Source: Phyto melanocephala
Lineage: Eukaryota > Arthropoda > Insecta > Diptera > Rhinophoridae
Assembly (NCBI GenBank): GCA_941918925.1
Contig: OW799234.1
Location: 74,234,543-74,298,542, forward strand
Length of the DNA: 64,000 bases
Reading direction: 5' to 3'
Shown: positions 21,776-34,306 of the stretch, piece after piece
Layout: the number at the start of each line of letters is the position of its first letter
Numbering within the stretch: the first letter of the stretch is position 1
Position numbers and translations under genes: made by a program
Notes under the pieces: generated by a model
Database searches by the model: none
Seen by the model: only the letters and a program-made list of their open reading frames with translations
Told to the model about the DNA's origin: nothing

Positions 21776-24516
21776 AACAAGTAAGAGCACTATATTCGGC
21801 TGTGCCGAATCTTTTATACCCACCACCAATTTTGTGTACATTTAAAGCACAATATTTATTATTTTGTTAATCGCAACAGAATAATCTCTTTATAATAAAA
21901 TATATATCACTTTCTTTGTAGAGGGTGGTTAAATTTTAAGGGCCCATGTTTAAGGTGAACCACATCTAAACTTCAACTTTTTTCTTGCATTTCATTTGAC
22001 ATTTCTCAATCTCAGACTAACTCAATTTGAACCGTGGAAAGATACGCAATCGAGCAACGCTTTTAAATATTAAAGATTTTTATAAAAATGGGCGTTCAAA
22101 TCAAAATTCATTTTGTGCACTTCGTGATCCTTTTGGTCAACATAATCGTTCGAATTCGTCCACAATCGTGAGAATTGTAAAAAATATTTAAATGTCTGCA
22201 AAGCAGGTCTGTATGAAATGTGAAAACATCTGTGAATGCCATCTTAGTTCGTTGAATGGGAAACATTGCTGTTTTTCACGATAACGTGGCAAAAGAGCAA
22301 GCAACCTCGACTCATCGTAGTGCCCAACAATCGAGCATCAACAGTGTCATTGAAAATTTGGACTATCGGATCGTGGTGTGCCGCCTAGGTTGGGGGGCCA
22401 TTTGGCCGATATTTTGTTCCATACATAATTGAAGCATACAAATATTATCATTATAAAAATAAATGATAATAATTTCATAATAATTTTATTCAAAATCAAC
22501 ATAGTCCCTTAAAATAAAACCACCCATTATAACTTCGGTATGCTAGTAAAATGTTTTCGTAAATTTAGTCTTTCAATGAAAGTGGCCGTTAAAATACGCG
22601 TGTCAATAAAGTTTCTGCTAATGAACATAACTTAGATATTTCAATATAGTCCTTTAGTATACCAAAATCTTTATTCATAGAGAATTTACATGAATTTAAG
22701 AGGAAGAAAGTGAATTTAAGGTTAAATTTTAAGGGCCACAGGGTGATTTAAAATATACATTCTCTGCATTTTTCTAAAACGGGAAATTTATTAGTAAGAT
22801 TTTGATTTTTAAACTTCTATAACATTTTGCTTTTAAAAGATTTTCAAACGAAATATGTTTTGTATAATTTTAAAATTTGTTAGCCATTAGTACATGAAAA
22901 TAAATTGTTTATAATGTTTAGAGATATTTTTTTTTTACTTAGGTCAAAATTTTCCTAAATTCCCATTTTTAATAGAGCATAACTTCAGGAGAACATAAGC
23001 ATAAGTTGTTAGCATGCCATCTAGTAGTTGCTAGTAGAGTCATCTATCTTATCATCTTTATCTTATAATTAGGTACAGTACAATAAATGGCGCAGTGTAA
23101 GATGAATAAATGCTAATATATATGACTAATATATTTTTATAAAAATTTAAGGAAAAAAGTGTGCGTGGCACATTTATTTTCCGTTATAACGAAGACTTTG
23201 ACCAAAAAGCCATGTTTGCAAAATTTCCGAATCGTACATATAGTTTTGTCAGTTTTATTACGTTTTAAATTTGAAATATACACTGTGCGGTATAAGTTTT
23301 TGTACATTTTTATCTATAACTCTTTTCCTAATTCATAGATTTAAGCAATTTTCATGGAAAAATATTCTTTTGACTCGATAAATATATATTCGAAGTTTTA
23401 TGACTCTACGTTTATGCGTCTGGACACAGTTCAAAAGTGAAAGTGGGCGTTATAGTAGGCGTGTCAAAGTTGTTTTTGCTAATGAGTACAACTTAGGTGT
23501 TTCAGTATAGTCCTTTATTACTCCAAAATCTTTATTAATAGAGAAATTATATGAATTTTAGGTAAAACGTTATATGGGAGGTGGGCGTAAAAGTGGACGT
23601 GGCACCTTAATTTTTTGGCATAGTAATGAAATTTCCTAGGGGGATAGACGTAGCAAAATTTATCATCATACCTCTAATTTTAGCGGTTTTATGAGCTTTT
23701 AAATTTCATTAACGGTAGATAACGAGAAAAGTGGGCGTTATAGTAGGCGAGTCAAAGTTATTTTTGCGAATGAGTACAACTGAGGTGTTTCAATATAGGC
23801 CTTTATTATTCCGAAATCTTTATTAATAGAGAAATTATAAGAATTTTAGTTAAAACGTTATGTGGGAGGTGGGCGTAAAAGTGGGCGTGGCACATTGATT
23901 TGCCGTTACAAGAAAGCGTGTCACCAAAAAGCAAAGTGTGCAAAATTTCAGAGTCGTACATCCAATTTTGTTGCTTTGATGACGTTTTTGTTTTTAAATA
24001 TACCGAAAAATACACTGTGCGGTATAAATTTTCGTACATTTTGATCGATAACTCCTTTGCTAATGCATAGATTTAGACAATTTTCAGGGTAAAATATTGT
24101 CTTTACCCAGGAAATATATATTCGAAGTGTCATGAGTCTACGTTAAGGCGTTTGGACACAATTCCATTTTATTCGATGTTCGAAGGACACGGTTTTTTCG
24201 ACCTACTCTTGCTTTTCGAGCTATAACTCTCTTCCTAATATTCCGATTTAGCCCATTTTCAATACCAAACAAACCTTGTCTATAAGAAAGATTCTGGCAA
24301 AATTTGAGCCTATTAGCTTTTTCGGTGCGACCTCTATCGTGCTTTCAACAGACGGACAGACGGACAGGCGGACAGACATAGCTAGATCGTCATAAAATCA
24401 AACCCCGATTCAGAATATATATACTTTATGGGGTCTAAAATGCATATTTCGATGTGTTACAAACGGAATGACAAAATGAATATACCCCCACCATTTTTTT
24501 GGTGGCGGGTATAAAA
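21776..24516 (+). mobile_element. Helentron-like repeat, sub-family B, long copy 1
   Basis: Starts AACAAGTAAGAGCACTATAT with an ATTCGGCTGTGCCGAAT hairpin and TATACCCACCACC. It contains several GTGGGCGT..GGCGTGTC blocks, as in DINE-1, then the GACGGACAGACGG tract near 24353, CTTTATGGGGTC near 24425, and the tail GGTGGCGGGTATAAAAA. Head CCCACCACC and tail GGTGGCGGG are complementary. It is about 2.74 kb, includes the MITE at 21921-22527, and is nearly identical to the copy at 58423. No replicase gene; short frames over the GTGGGCGT repeats are spurious. Confidence 0.85.
21921..22527 (+). mobile_element. Mariner-derived MITE inside sub-family B, copy 1
   Basis: The left end is GAGGGTGGTTAAATTTTAAG and the right end is the inverse of ATGGGTGGTTTTATTTTAAG. 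The TA at 21919-21920 and 22528-22529 is a duplication; the unfilled site (CTTTGTATAACTTCG) is seen near 30054 and 52007. Near 22086 a frame resembles a mariner N-terminus (NGRSNQNSFCALRD), and near 22390-22430 another frame ends GGHLADILFHT, the usual family C-terminus. The centre is deleted and stops are present. Confidence 0.85.
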
Positions 24517-24714
24517 ACATTTACAACACAAACAGCCCGTTTAGGCTGTGTGATGATGAGTTTACCAACGACTTCGTCTGGTCATCGTGATGAAAAGTAG
24601 CCTATGTGTTAATCTTGGTTGTTAAGTATCTATCTATGAGCCGCATTTCATTAAGTTCCGGTCAGCCGTTTTTGCGTGATTAAGTAACAAATATTCAAAC
24701 ATATAAACAATCAC
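24517..24714 (+). mobile_element. RTE/SINE-type 3' fragment, right part
   Basis: AAAAGTAGCCTATGTGTTAA, then GTTCCGGTCAGCCGTTTTTG and ACAAATATTCAAACATA, match the usual 3' region of short insect RTE/SINE repeats. Related sequence lies left of the inserted Helentron-like copy. Confidence 0.55.
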
Positions 24715-25395
24715 ATTTTTATACCCGCCACCAAAAAAATGGTAGGGGTATATTCATTTTGTCATTCCGTTTGTAACACATCGAAATATCCATTTTAGAC
24801 CCCATAAAGTATATATATTCTGAATCGGGGTTTGATTTGATGACGATCTAGCTATGTCCGTCCGTCTGTCCGTCTGTCCGTCTGTTGAAAGCACGATAGA
24901 GGTCGCACCGAAAAAGCTAAAGGGCTCAAATTTTGCCAGAATCTTTCTTATAGACAAGGTTTGTTTGGTATTGAAAATGGGCTGAATCGGAATATTAGGA
25001 AGAGAGTTATAGCTCGTAAAGCAAGAATAGGTCGAAAAAACCGTGTCCTTCTAACATCGAAAAAAAAGGAATTGTGTCCAAACGCATAAACGTAGAGTCA
25101 TGAAACTTGGAATATATATTTCTAGAGTCAAAAGAATATTTTTCCATGAAAATTGCTTAAATCTATGAATTAGGAAAAGAGTTATAGATAAAAATGTACG
25201 AAAACTTATACCGCACAGTGTATATTTCAAATTTAAAACGTAATAAAACTGACAAAACTATATGTACGATTCGGAAATTTTGCAAACATGGCTTTTTGGT
25301 CAAAGTCTTCGTTATAACGGAAAATAAATGTGCCACGCACACTTTTTTCCTTAAATTTTTATAAAAATATATTAGTCATATATATTAGCATTTAT
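24715..25395 (-). mobile_element. Helentron-like repeat, sub-family B tail fragment
   Basis: On the minus strand, the tail hairpin (TATACCCGCCACC.. at 24720) and GACAG tract are followed by body sequence closely matching 23095-24516. It stops abruptly at about 25395. Confidence 0.8.
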
Positions 25396-26233
25396 TCATT
25401 GCAGATGGCGACATCTGTTGAAGGCGCCACTACATTTTGCAAACACTGAGGATGATGTCTTTGCTAAACATCACGTAGAACACTAGATGACTCTAGTAAC
25501 ATTTTTTTGCACAAACTACAAAGGAATTTTATAGGGGTTTGTGAAAACGAAAATGACCGAAGTTTGTTGACAAAAATTAACTAGAGTAATGATTTGTGCC
25601 CAACTTTACATATAGTTGTACACACAGTCTTATGAGGTTTAAGATTTAAAAATATTAAAAAAAATGTGCATCAGTAGATTTAAAATAAGTATTTGAATAT
25701 TTAAAATACATATTTTAACTAATTTTTTTTTATCTATCTATTCTTTTGTAAAGGGTGGTTAAATTTTAAGGGCCACAGGGTGATTCAAAATAGACATGCT
25801 CAGCATTTTGCTAAAACAGGAAATTTATTAGTAAGATTTTGATTTTTAAAGTTCTATAACATTTTACTCTTAAAAGATTTTTAAACGAAATAAGTTTTGT
25901 ATAATTTTAAAATTTGTTAGCCATTAGTACATGAAAATAAATTGTTTATAATGTTAAGAGATAATTTTTTTTTACTTATTTAGGTCTAAATTTTCCTAAA
26001 TTCCTTTTTTTAATACACCATAACTTCTGGAAAACATAAGATAACAAAAAGAAATTAGCACCATTTAGTAGATAAAACTCTCCTCTATACCCCTATACCT
26101 CACTGTATACCCAGGACGATCCGACCGTGATCACCAGACCAATTTTTGTGACACAAGGTCAAATATTTTTTGCAAAATTTTAGTAAAAGAGCTAAACAAA
26201 TTTTTTTGTAATGTGTTTTTTTGAAGTATTTGA
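25396..26233. other. Mixed sequence with a repeated 330-bp block
   Basis: The block at about 25757-26060 begins AAGGGTGGTTAAATTTTAAG and matches 22730-23020 and 59339-59620, here in the opposite orientation relative to the flanking B tail. It therefore looks like a separate small element or a rearrangement. The remainder is unrecognised. Confidence 0.5.
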
Positions 26234-26977
26234 GTTTTTATATCCGCCACCAAAAAAATGGTATGTATATTCTTAATCGGGGTTTTATTTGACGACGATC
26301 TAGCTATGTCCGTCCGTATGTCCGTCTGTTAAAAGCACGATAGAGGTCCCATCGAAAAAGCTAGTGGGCTCAAATTTTGCCAGAATATGTCTTATACACA
26401 AGGTTTGTTTGGAATAGAAAATTGGCTAAATCGGAATATAAGGAAGAAAATTATAGCTCGTAATGCAAGAGTAGGTCGAAAGAACCGTGTCCTTCCAACA
26501 TTGAATAAAATGGAGTTGTGTCCACCAGCATCAACATATGAGTCATGAAACTCCAAATATAAACTACCTGAGTAAAAACAATATATCTGCCCAAAAATTG
26601 CCTAAATGCGTGCATTAGGAAGGGAGTTAGAGATCTGAATGTAGGAAAATTTATACCGCGCAGTGTATTTTTCAGTATGTTCAAAATTTTAAACCTAATA
26701 AGAGTGACAAAATTAGATCTACGATTCTGAAATTTTGCAGGAATTGCTTTTTGGTCAAAGGCTTTCTTCTAACGGAAAATAAATGTGACACGCCAACCTC
26801 CCATACAACGTTTTCTCTCAAATTCTTATAATTTCTCTGTAAATCGAATAATAAAGGACTTTATTGAAATATCTAAGTTGTATTTATTAGCAGAAATTTT
26901 ATTGACACGCTTACTTTAACGCCCATTTTTACTGAAATACTTAAACGAAAACATATTACCAGCATATCGAAGTTATA

Positions 26978-27467
26978 AAGGGGGGTTAAATTTTAAGGGC
27001 CGATGTTGATTTTGAATAAAACACAAATAATTTAGGAAATTTTTATCATTTCTTTTTTAATGATAATATTTGTATGGTTCAAATATGTATGGAACAAAAT
27101 ATCGGCCAAATGGCCCCCGCGACCTCAACGGCACACCTCGATCCGATAGTCCAAATTCTCAATAACATTGCTGATGCTCAATTGTTTGGCACGATGATGA
27201 GTCGAAGCTGACTGTTTTTTTGCCACACTAGCGCGATAAACAGCAATGCTTCTCATTTAACGAATTTAGAAGGCATTCATAGATGTTCTTACATTTTATA
27301 CAGACCTGGGGCCGAATTACGGCATTCGATATCGATCGAAATTTTACTCGAACGATCGAGTACGCTGTGCTTTAGGTATAGAGATTCTAATAAGACTTTT
27401 CCAATTTCGATCACGTTCGAGTGCCGAAATTCGGCCTCTGTTTTAAATTTAAAATTTAACCACCCTC
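26978..27467 (-). mobile_element. Mariner-derived MITE inside sub-family B, copy 2
   Basis: Inverse of the element at 21921-22527. The outer ends read AAGGGGGGTTAAATTTTAAG and, at the other side, TTAACCACCCTC. TA flanks are present at the shared site. It contains a further 129-bp palindromic insertion at 27309-27437. Confidence 0.82.
27309..27437. mobile_element. 129-bp palindromic MITE
   Basis: The ends are inverted: GGGCCGAATTACGGCATTCG on the left, and AGGCCGAATTTCGGCACTCG read inverted from the right. CTG at 27306-27308 and 27438-27440 is a probable 3-bp duplication. Related fragments occur near 43735-43782 and 49280-49400. Confidence 0.75.
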
Positions 27468-27881
27468 TACAAACAAAGTGATGTATATTTTATTATAAAG
27501 AGATTATTCCAAGCGATTAACTAAATAATAATTATTGTGCTTTAAATGTACACAAAATTGGTGGTGGGTATAAAAGATTCGGCACAGCCGAATATAGTGC
27601 TCTTACTTGTTTATTATTATATAGTAGGATTATTATATTAGTAGGATATAACAAGTAAAAATTAAAGTAATGAAAGGAACTTGTTTTCTTAATTCGTAAC
27701 TGTTATCTAAAGCTATATGCTTCTAAAGGAATAAATATTATTACGTATGCACGTTTTATAAGAATTGGTTTATTTCCTTAAGATATCGTAGTCGTTTAAC
27801 TACTAAAAAGTAACACTTCAAATTGACGATATAAAAGTCAGAGCACTGTATTGTTTTTCAACATTGTATATTAGACTTTTA

Positions 27882-27986
27882 CGGCACAAAATATTGTAGG
27901 TTTATTTAAGGCTTTGACAGATGTTGTAGAGAAATTTGTCAAATAAGCCTTCAATAAACCTAAAATATTTTTTATGAATACGGCCC
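27882..27986. mobile_element. TTAA-flanked palindromic MITE, copy 1
   Basis: The right end ATTTTTTATGAATACGGCCC is followed by TTAA. The arms contain GTAGGTTTATT..AAGGCTT and its inverse. The same family is at 45269-45384. The TTAA junction suggests a piggyBac-type transposase. Confidence 0.65.
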
Positions 27987-27990
27987 TTAA

Positions 27991-29746
27991 TGTTAAGCAC
28001 CATGTTATCAAACTCAATTTGATATACACACAACACACTCTGTTGTACTACTCCTATAGTGCTTATTTAACTATTTTTATTAGCACTGCCATAATGGTTT
28101 TGTTCTACCCTGTTTCAGAAACTTTTATGACAATAATACTAGTATGTTCCAGAACCGAAAGTTAGTAACGGGGTAGATAAAACAGGAAATACATATAAGT
28201 TTTAGTGATATTCGCATGTGTGGGTCGTGCTGTGACAAGAAGCGTATTGCTGATAATCGCCTGTAAAAAGTGTAACTCTAACTAAATCTATAATATTACC
28301 GCCTTCTTAATCTGCAACAGTATGTATGTAATCGTTTTGACTGTTTTTTTTTATCTTTCCGTTTAGCAGCCATTAATATACGATAAAATCAAAATCCAAC
28401 TTTTGTGGTGAAAAAAGCCTTTATTTACAAATTAAAAACAAGTAAACATAAACGGAAATGCCGTGCAAATGTTTATTACCATCTTGTATATAGGTATAGT
28501 GATTCCGAGGTAACTTAGTCCAGATTTCAAATTCAATGTTGTACGCCATTTTAGTTTATTATTTTCGACGCCATATTTGATTAAAAATTTTTGAAAAGTT
28601 AGTTTGTATTTTACTAGTCAAGCTATTAAATATACCTTTCTGTAAATTGTTTAGGTCAGTGGCTTACGAAATACCATAAAATTCTGCAAAAATCAACCCT
28701 GCATACCATTTTCTTGGGTGTATCTCAAATCGAAAGCTTTATAAAGCAAAATAAGATGTATAAATTAAGTAAGTGTATATTTTGAAAAATATACTCTCAA
28801 TTATAAAAAAGTTAAGGCGATACGGTATGATATTACGTTACGATGTTATAAAAATAAGTCAAATATGGAGAAGGCGTTACGTTTTTGTAATACATTAAAG
28901 TGAACAACATACAACTTCATCTATAGGTTGGGCAATTATATATTTTTTTTGTAAATTTTATGGGAATCAAAATCAAAATTTAGAAATGTGCAGCTTATTC
29001 CTTTTCGTTTTCATTTAGGTATAATATACACACTATGCATAATTAAGTACAATTTTACGTGTGTTAGTTTAAAATAAATACATACTGATTTTTAATTACT
29101 ATCTCAAATCTTTATTTTGAAATAAATTAAGCATTGAGCGTTAAATGAGCAAAAAATAATTTATTTAAATATCAAATGAAGAATCTCTAGACTATTTTCG
29201 GCGAAAAATAATTCTAAGATGAGTTAAAAGGTTAACAACTATTTTGCAGACAATTAATCAAAATTAAATGCAAATAACTTTATCAAACAATGACAACGGC
29301 CACAAAACCGCGTAATTAAATACAAAAACAAGAACACTCACAGTCAATGAATAGATCACTGACCAAGTTAAAGGACGTTCTATCAGTGCAAATACTTATG
29401 CAGCACTGATTGACAGAAGAAAAATACATAAATGTATAAAAGAATTATGGCAAAAAATAATTTTTACGCATAATTATACTAAAAACACGCATTCATATGT
29501 ATTCATTCATTCATATTTTAACATGTGTGTAGAGTTCAAAGAGGAAACAGTCAAAGCTAATTTTAGTGGCTTAAAATGAGAATCAAGAATTTTTTTTTCA
29601 ATATTGCTTTTTACATTCTCTTTGTATTTGACGAAGTCTAATGAAATACATTTTTGGTTTATTTCTTGTTAACACAATTTCTGTGTGTTTAATAACAGAT
29701 AATATTAAACTTCAAGCAAACAAAAAATCAGAAAGCAAAAAAAAAA
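27991..29746. other. AT-rich sequence with a sub-family C fragment
   Basis: About 28530-28640 matches sub-family C (GTTGTACGCCATTTTAG..TTTTCGACGCCATA..TTACTAGTCAAGC). The rest is not recognised. No gene supported. Confidence 0.5.
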
Positions 29747-30296
29747 ACAAGAGCATTATTTTCGGTTATGCCGAATCTTTTATACCCACCAAAAATTTTT
29801 TGTACTTGTATAGCACGAAATTTACTGCCTGTTCAACGATGTCGAAAGAAAACACAAGCGAAATTTCATTCGTACAAATATATTGAAAACAACAACAAAA
29901 ACTAAAAATTTGTTTTTGTTTTCAACGTATTTGTGCTAATGAAATTTCGCTTGGGTTTTCTTTCGACATCGTTGAACAGACAGTTATTATTTTGCATTAA
30001 CTGTAATCACTATGGAATAATTCTTTAGACTAAAATATGTATCACTTTCTTTGTATAACTTCGATATGCTAGTAAAATGTATTCGTAATTTTAGTCTTTC
30101 AATGAAAGTAGGCGTGCTTTTAACAGACGGACATATGGATAGACGTACAGACATGGCTAGATCGTCATAAAATTAAACTCCGATTCAGAAAATATATACT
30201 TTATGGGGTCTAAAATGGATATTTCGATGTGTTACAAACGGAATGACAAAATTAATATACTACCACCTACTTATTCTTTGGTGGCGGGTATAAAAA
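29747..30296 (+). mobile_element. Helentron-like repeat, sub-family B, short copy
   Basis: The head ACAAGAGCATTATTTTCGG, a degenerate hairpin and TATACCCACCA are followed by a hairpin insertion (29825-29983). Body sequence includes the empty MITE site near 30054, a GACGGACA tract near 30125, and the tail GGTGGCGGGTATAAAAA. Most of the body is deleted. Confidence 0.82.
29825..29983. mobile_element. 159-bp near-perfect hairpin MITE
   Basis: Arms of ~75 bp are almost fully complementary; the ends are CTGCCTGTTCAACGATGTCG and the inverse of CTGTCTGTTCAACGATGTCG. TTA at 29822-29824 and 29984-29986 is a 3-bp duplication. The uninterrupted target (AAATTTATTATTTTG) can be read at 51935-51949. Confidence 0.88.
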
Positions 30297-30987
30297 TGAG
30301 AATAGTGGCTTTTGGGAAGCCTATGTGTGACGTTTTTAAATGTTCTCTAACTGCACTAACGTGCTTACAAAACAGTACGATCGTGAGATGTTGCTGTCGT
30401 TCCAAAAATAATTAGGTAGCAGGCTTTATGACGACGAGTGTAGCCATCAGCATTTATAGTTGTGTAGTCGGTAGCCTGCAGTCGTCTGTGTGTTTAATAC
30501 ATTATAAGTTAATTACTATGAAGTGGCTCTTAAGATGTTAAAAGAGTATTCATTTTTAAATATGTCATATACTTACATAATACGTTCTTTATAAATAGTT
30601 TCTCCGATCTTATCCATGTTGTGCTCCGATATGGACATTCATATTGAAACCACAAATTTATATTTTCCTAAATTCATTTCTAGCCCATGCCTGGGGTTCG
30701 GGATGTAGTTTCTATATTTAAAACAAATTTACAGTTACAAATATGTGTATGGCTATTTGTTTTTTACCTTTTATAGAAGATATAAATAATATAATTTATT
30801 TTCTTATTCATTTACATACGCTTTTAATTTAAATAATGTTACGTAATTGTGCAATTATTTCAGATCTCCTTAACACTGCACTAGCGACAAAAAATTATGG
30901 TTTTCTTTGTTTTTTAATATTATTACTAAAAATTGATTAAGAACAATTAAGTTCGAAGTTTAATGCTTTTGCAGCTTCTTATATAAT

Positions 30988-31140
30988 TATTATACCCGCC
31001 ACAGGAAAAAAAATGGAAGGTGGTATATTTATTTTGTTATTCTGTTTGTAACTCATCGAAATATTTGTTTAAGACTGGCTCAAGGAAACATTTTCTGAAT
31101 CTTTATATCACTTGTTTTCGATTGACTGTTAAAAGCTATA
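30988..31140 (-). mobile_element. Degenerate sub-family B tail
   Basis: The tail hairpin TATACCCGCCAC..GTGGTATA lies at 30991-31028. Weakly conserved body (TTTTGTTATTCTGTTTGTAA) follows, then it fades. Confidence 0.6.
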
Positions 31141-31284
31141 AAACTCAAAGAAAATTTTTTGGACATGAAACTTGGGTGAAATGTTTGTAATATTATTACT
31201 GGAAATGTTTTTTTTACATTTTATTGCAAGAATAGGTTCCATAGGTTTGTGTATTTCATAGGTTTGTATATTGTTTGTTACAAA

Positions 31285-31286
<2 letters not shown>

Positions 31287-31321
<35 letters not shown>

Positions 31322-31326
31322 TATAC
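31287..31326. repeat. (AT)n microsatellite
   Basis: About 40 bp of alternating AT with a single G interruption. Confidence 0.95.
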
Positions 31327-31435
31327 TGTAAGTATAAATAAATACTACAAGGAGCTTCAGTATGAAGGCACTTTTTAAATAAAGTGGTAACTCTGAAATT
31401 AGACAGCTGTCACGTATGATTATTCTGATTATTAA

Positions 31436-31858
31436 CCCGAGGTCTCCACGTAGCAATATTTAGCCACAATTGTCAAATTTGAATGCGTCCATAGAAATTG
31501 CAATGTGTAGACCGCAAATTGCTATATGAAGCAATTTATTGCGCAATCATTGCTTTGCTGATTGCTTGAGAAATTATTGCCGCAATTAGCTGTCGAAATC
31601 GTTTAATTTTCTTTGAGTTTTTTGTTTTTCTTTGCAGAAACAAAGGGAAATTAAAATAATTTTACCTAATAATAATTTTGAGTGAGATACTAAAAAAAAC
31701 ATAAAAGTTAAATAAAAATATTAAATTTTGTAAATAAATTACTTGTGTCGTGTTCACCACCCAATGAAAATAAAAATAATTTAGTAATAAAGTGCCGTTA
31801 TTTTGTTGACGTTTTTGCTTATGCTAAGCAATAAAAATTGCTATGTGGAGACCCAGCG
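31436..31858. mobile_element. PIF/Harbinger-like MITE with TAA duplication
   Basis: TIRs share GGTCTCCACRTAGCAAT (left begins CCCGAGG; right, inverted, begins CGCTGGG). TAA at 31433-31435 and 31859-31861 is a 3-bp duplication, as expected for PIF/Harbinger. The interior is rich in GCAAT/ATTGC motifs and has no open frame. Confidence 0.8.
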
Positions 31859-31861
31859 TAA

Positions 31862-32850
31862 AAAAGAGCGTTTTGCGAAAGAGCATTTAATTGTGAAAAA
31901 ATTATAAAAAATTTTTCTGTCGAGAAAGTGAATCTAATGTGTCAACCGTTCAAAAAGTGGTCAAAAAATTTAAAAAAACTATATCGGTTATAAACAGTAA
32001 AGCTTTTGTACCGAAACTAAAAAACCTCAATTTGGAATCTTCCTCTTCAAATTTAACAAGGCACTAGGTATGCATTGAATTTCGACAAAATACATTCATC
32101 TTCGTGAGTAAAAATTCCGCATAAGTTCTGAGGAGCTCAAATCAGCAGACAATGGAAAGCGCCGGCAATTCGTTCAATAGGTAATGACTAAAGTGAAGTC
32201 AATATAATATTTTTGAAAAAAGTCATATTCAATGAAACAAATTTCTATCTAAATGGCTTTGTAAATACACAAAATTGTTAAGCTTAAGATTTAAAAAATT
32301 CTCACGCATTCTATAGGAGAAAAATGTACCCCCAACAAGCAACACGGATGCGGGTTTTGGTTATGCGGTGTAATTTGGTTTTACTTATTTTAAGATGAGG
32401 TCGGAATTGCAATGACTGTGAATGGCATTCGCTGAAGCGAAGTTCTTGTAACCTTAACTGGACGGCGTGGATCTGGACGACATGTCGCGACATGCAGTTT
32501 CAGCAAGACTGTGCTACCTGCCACAACGCGCATGAAATAATCCATTTATCGTAACAGCAATTTTTAGAGCGAGCTATCTCAAGAAATTCTAAGGTCAACT
32601 GGCCTACAAGGTCATGCGATTTAACGTCGTGCGATTTCATTCTTTTTTTTTTTTGGGGTTTTGTAAAATCTGGGGCTTATGCGACCAAGCCACAAACAAT
32701 TTCTAAGCTTAAGTCCGAGATCCAACAAGCCATCGGTGGGACACAACTACATCTCTGTTCATGAATAGTTCATGAATATTTATATGAGAAAAAAATGGCG
32801 TGTTATCAGAGGTGTGAGGTCCATTTTATAGATATTAACTTCTATGCCTT
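31862..32850 (+). pseudogene. Dead mariner-like transposase
   Basis: Broken frames retain family landmarks. Near 32392 GATGAGGTCGGAATTGCAAT encodes DEVGIAMTVNG. Near 32493-32520 MQFQQDCATCHNAHE keeps the second Asp region. Near 32598-32645 WPTRSCDLTSCDF keeps the third, followed by a T-run, an altered (F)WGF motif and TKPQTISKLKSEIQQA near 32690-32730. The N-terminal half is faint (VSTVQKVVKKF near 31940). Multiple stops and frameshifts; TIRs not found. Confidence 0.72.
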
Positions 32851-34306
32851 ATCGGAATATGTCTTCTTTACAATCCGATAAAAAATCTCAACCATCTCAA
32901 AAACTACGTATATTTTTTTTATCTTAGAAAGAAAAAAATCATTCTTACAGAGACACGCTTTACAATTTCGTAAATGTGACTTTTGGCCAACATAACATTC
33001 GCTACAGAAATATCATTTGACATTTATATAATTTGTATTCTTAAATCAAAAAAAAAAAAAGTGAATCGGTAATAGGGCGGCGTTTTTTAAGCTTTCTTTA
33101 TTATTCAGTCGCTGATACCAAATCACCATGGCAAATGGATGGAGGATAGGTATAGTATGGCCATCTTTTAAAATATTATTTTATACGTATGTATATATCC
33201 AAGTACTATACTCGAATTAATTATAGTATACTGCTGATGGTTAGAATGAATTCGGTTTCACCAAATATAGCGCTATTACTTGTTTTGTTTAATTTCAACG
33301 CATAATATAAAATAACAAAACAAGTTCTTAAATTAATGTATTTTAAATGTTAATGCTCACATGGCTTTTTTTATAATTCTGAGTAATGTTGAGAAGCCGT
33401 GATTCAAATACTTGAAATTTTAATTAAGATAATGCAATCAATAAATATGTCGATAATGGAATAAATCAAAATATTAAGATAAATATTTTATAGTTATTAT
33501 AATATTTTTTACGAATATCCTTTTTAAAATGTAAACACTAAAGAGCGGCACAAGCATAAGAAAAATGGCTTATAAGCAATCTAATCAAATTGAAGATAGT
33601 GTATGTTATTACTTTCTCATTATTGAATACATAATGCCAAAATAAATTGGTTCAGTTTGTAGATTTGTATTGTTTTTCTTTACAGCTCTCACCCACCGTT
33701 GCCACATTCAAGTGCAAGTGAAAAAAAACCAATACACTAACACTTTTTTACTAACACAACCACACTTTAGCAACCTGCGACTCAGCTTGCGAAGAAATTT
33801 TTAAGCAAGTAAAATTTTTACAGTTACGGCAAGTTAAGTGACAAGCCGAAAAACAGTGTTGTCTAATACTGAGTTTTTTGTTAACTCACTAATATATCAT
33901 ACAATTGTGCTAAATAATTAAGCTAATTTTTTGAATAAATATGTATATGAAGAATATTACGAAAAATTATAAATATTCATTTAAAATGTAAGTTTTAATA
34001 TAAATATCAATTTTTAATAAAATAAAAATTATGTTAAAAAGTTATATGTCTAAAGGTAACGTTCAATAGTGGCTATTGACAACACTTAATTACCAATTGA
34101 AGCAGCGCTATTTGCTTTAAATTTGTTTGAAGTTTATTTGTTGACATTTTAAAAATGAACTTGCACTGTGCTGTGTTTTTGGCATTTCTCCTGATTTTCG
34201 TTAGTAATACGAATACACTACTTGCAAGTAAATACTTAGTGTTGTTTTTTTCTCTTAAACCAAATATCCAATAAACAGTAACGTGCACAGATTATGACTG
34301 CTGATT
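32851..34306. other. AT-rich sequence with an isolated Helentron-like head
   Basis: At 33249-33284 a minus-strand head remnant ends TAGCGCTATTACTTGTTTTG. From about 33680 to 34306 the motif GCAAGT/ACTTGC recurs, as in the adjoining TIR element. No gene supported. Confidence 0.5.

Larger units (their letters stand above)
26234..27612 (-). mobile_element. Helentron-like repeat, sub-family B, shortened copy
   Basis: A degenerate tail (TATATCCGCCACC) lies near 26239. GCCACGCC-type blocks are near 26790-26930, and the head GGTGGTGGGTATAAAAG with the hairpin is near 27560-27590, ending CTCTTACTTGTT. It holds the mariner-derived MITE at the same position as the long copies. Confidence 0.8.

Noticed and set aside
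33660..33700. Splice acceptor TTTTTCTTTACAG of a host exon
   Set aside because: No open frame of useful length follows and no donor could be paired.
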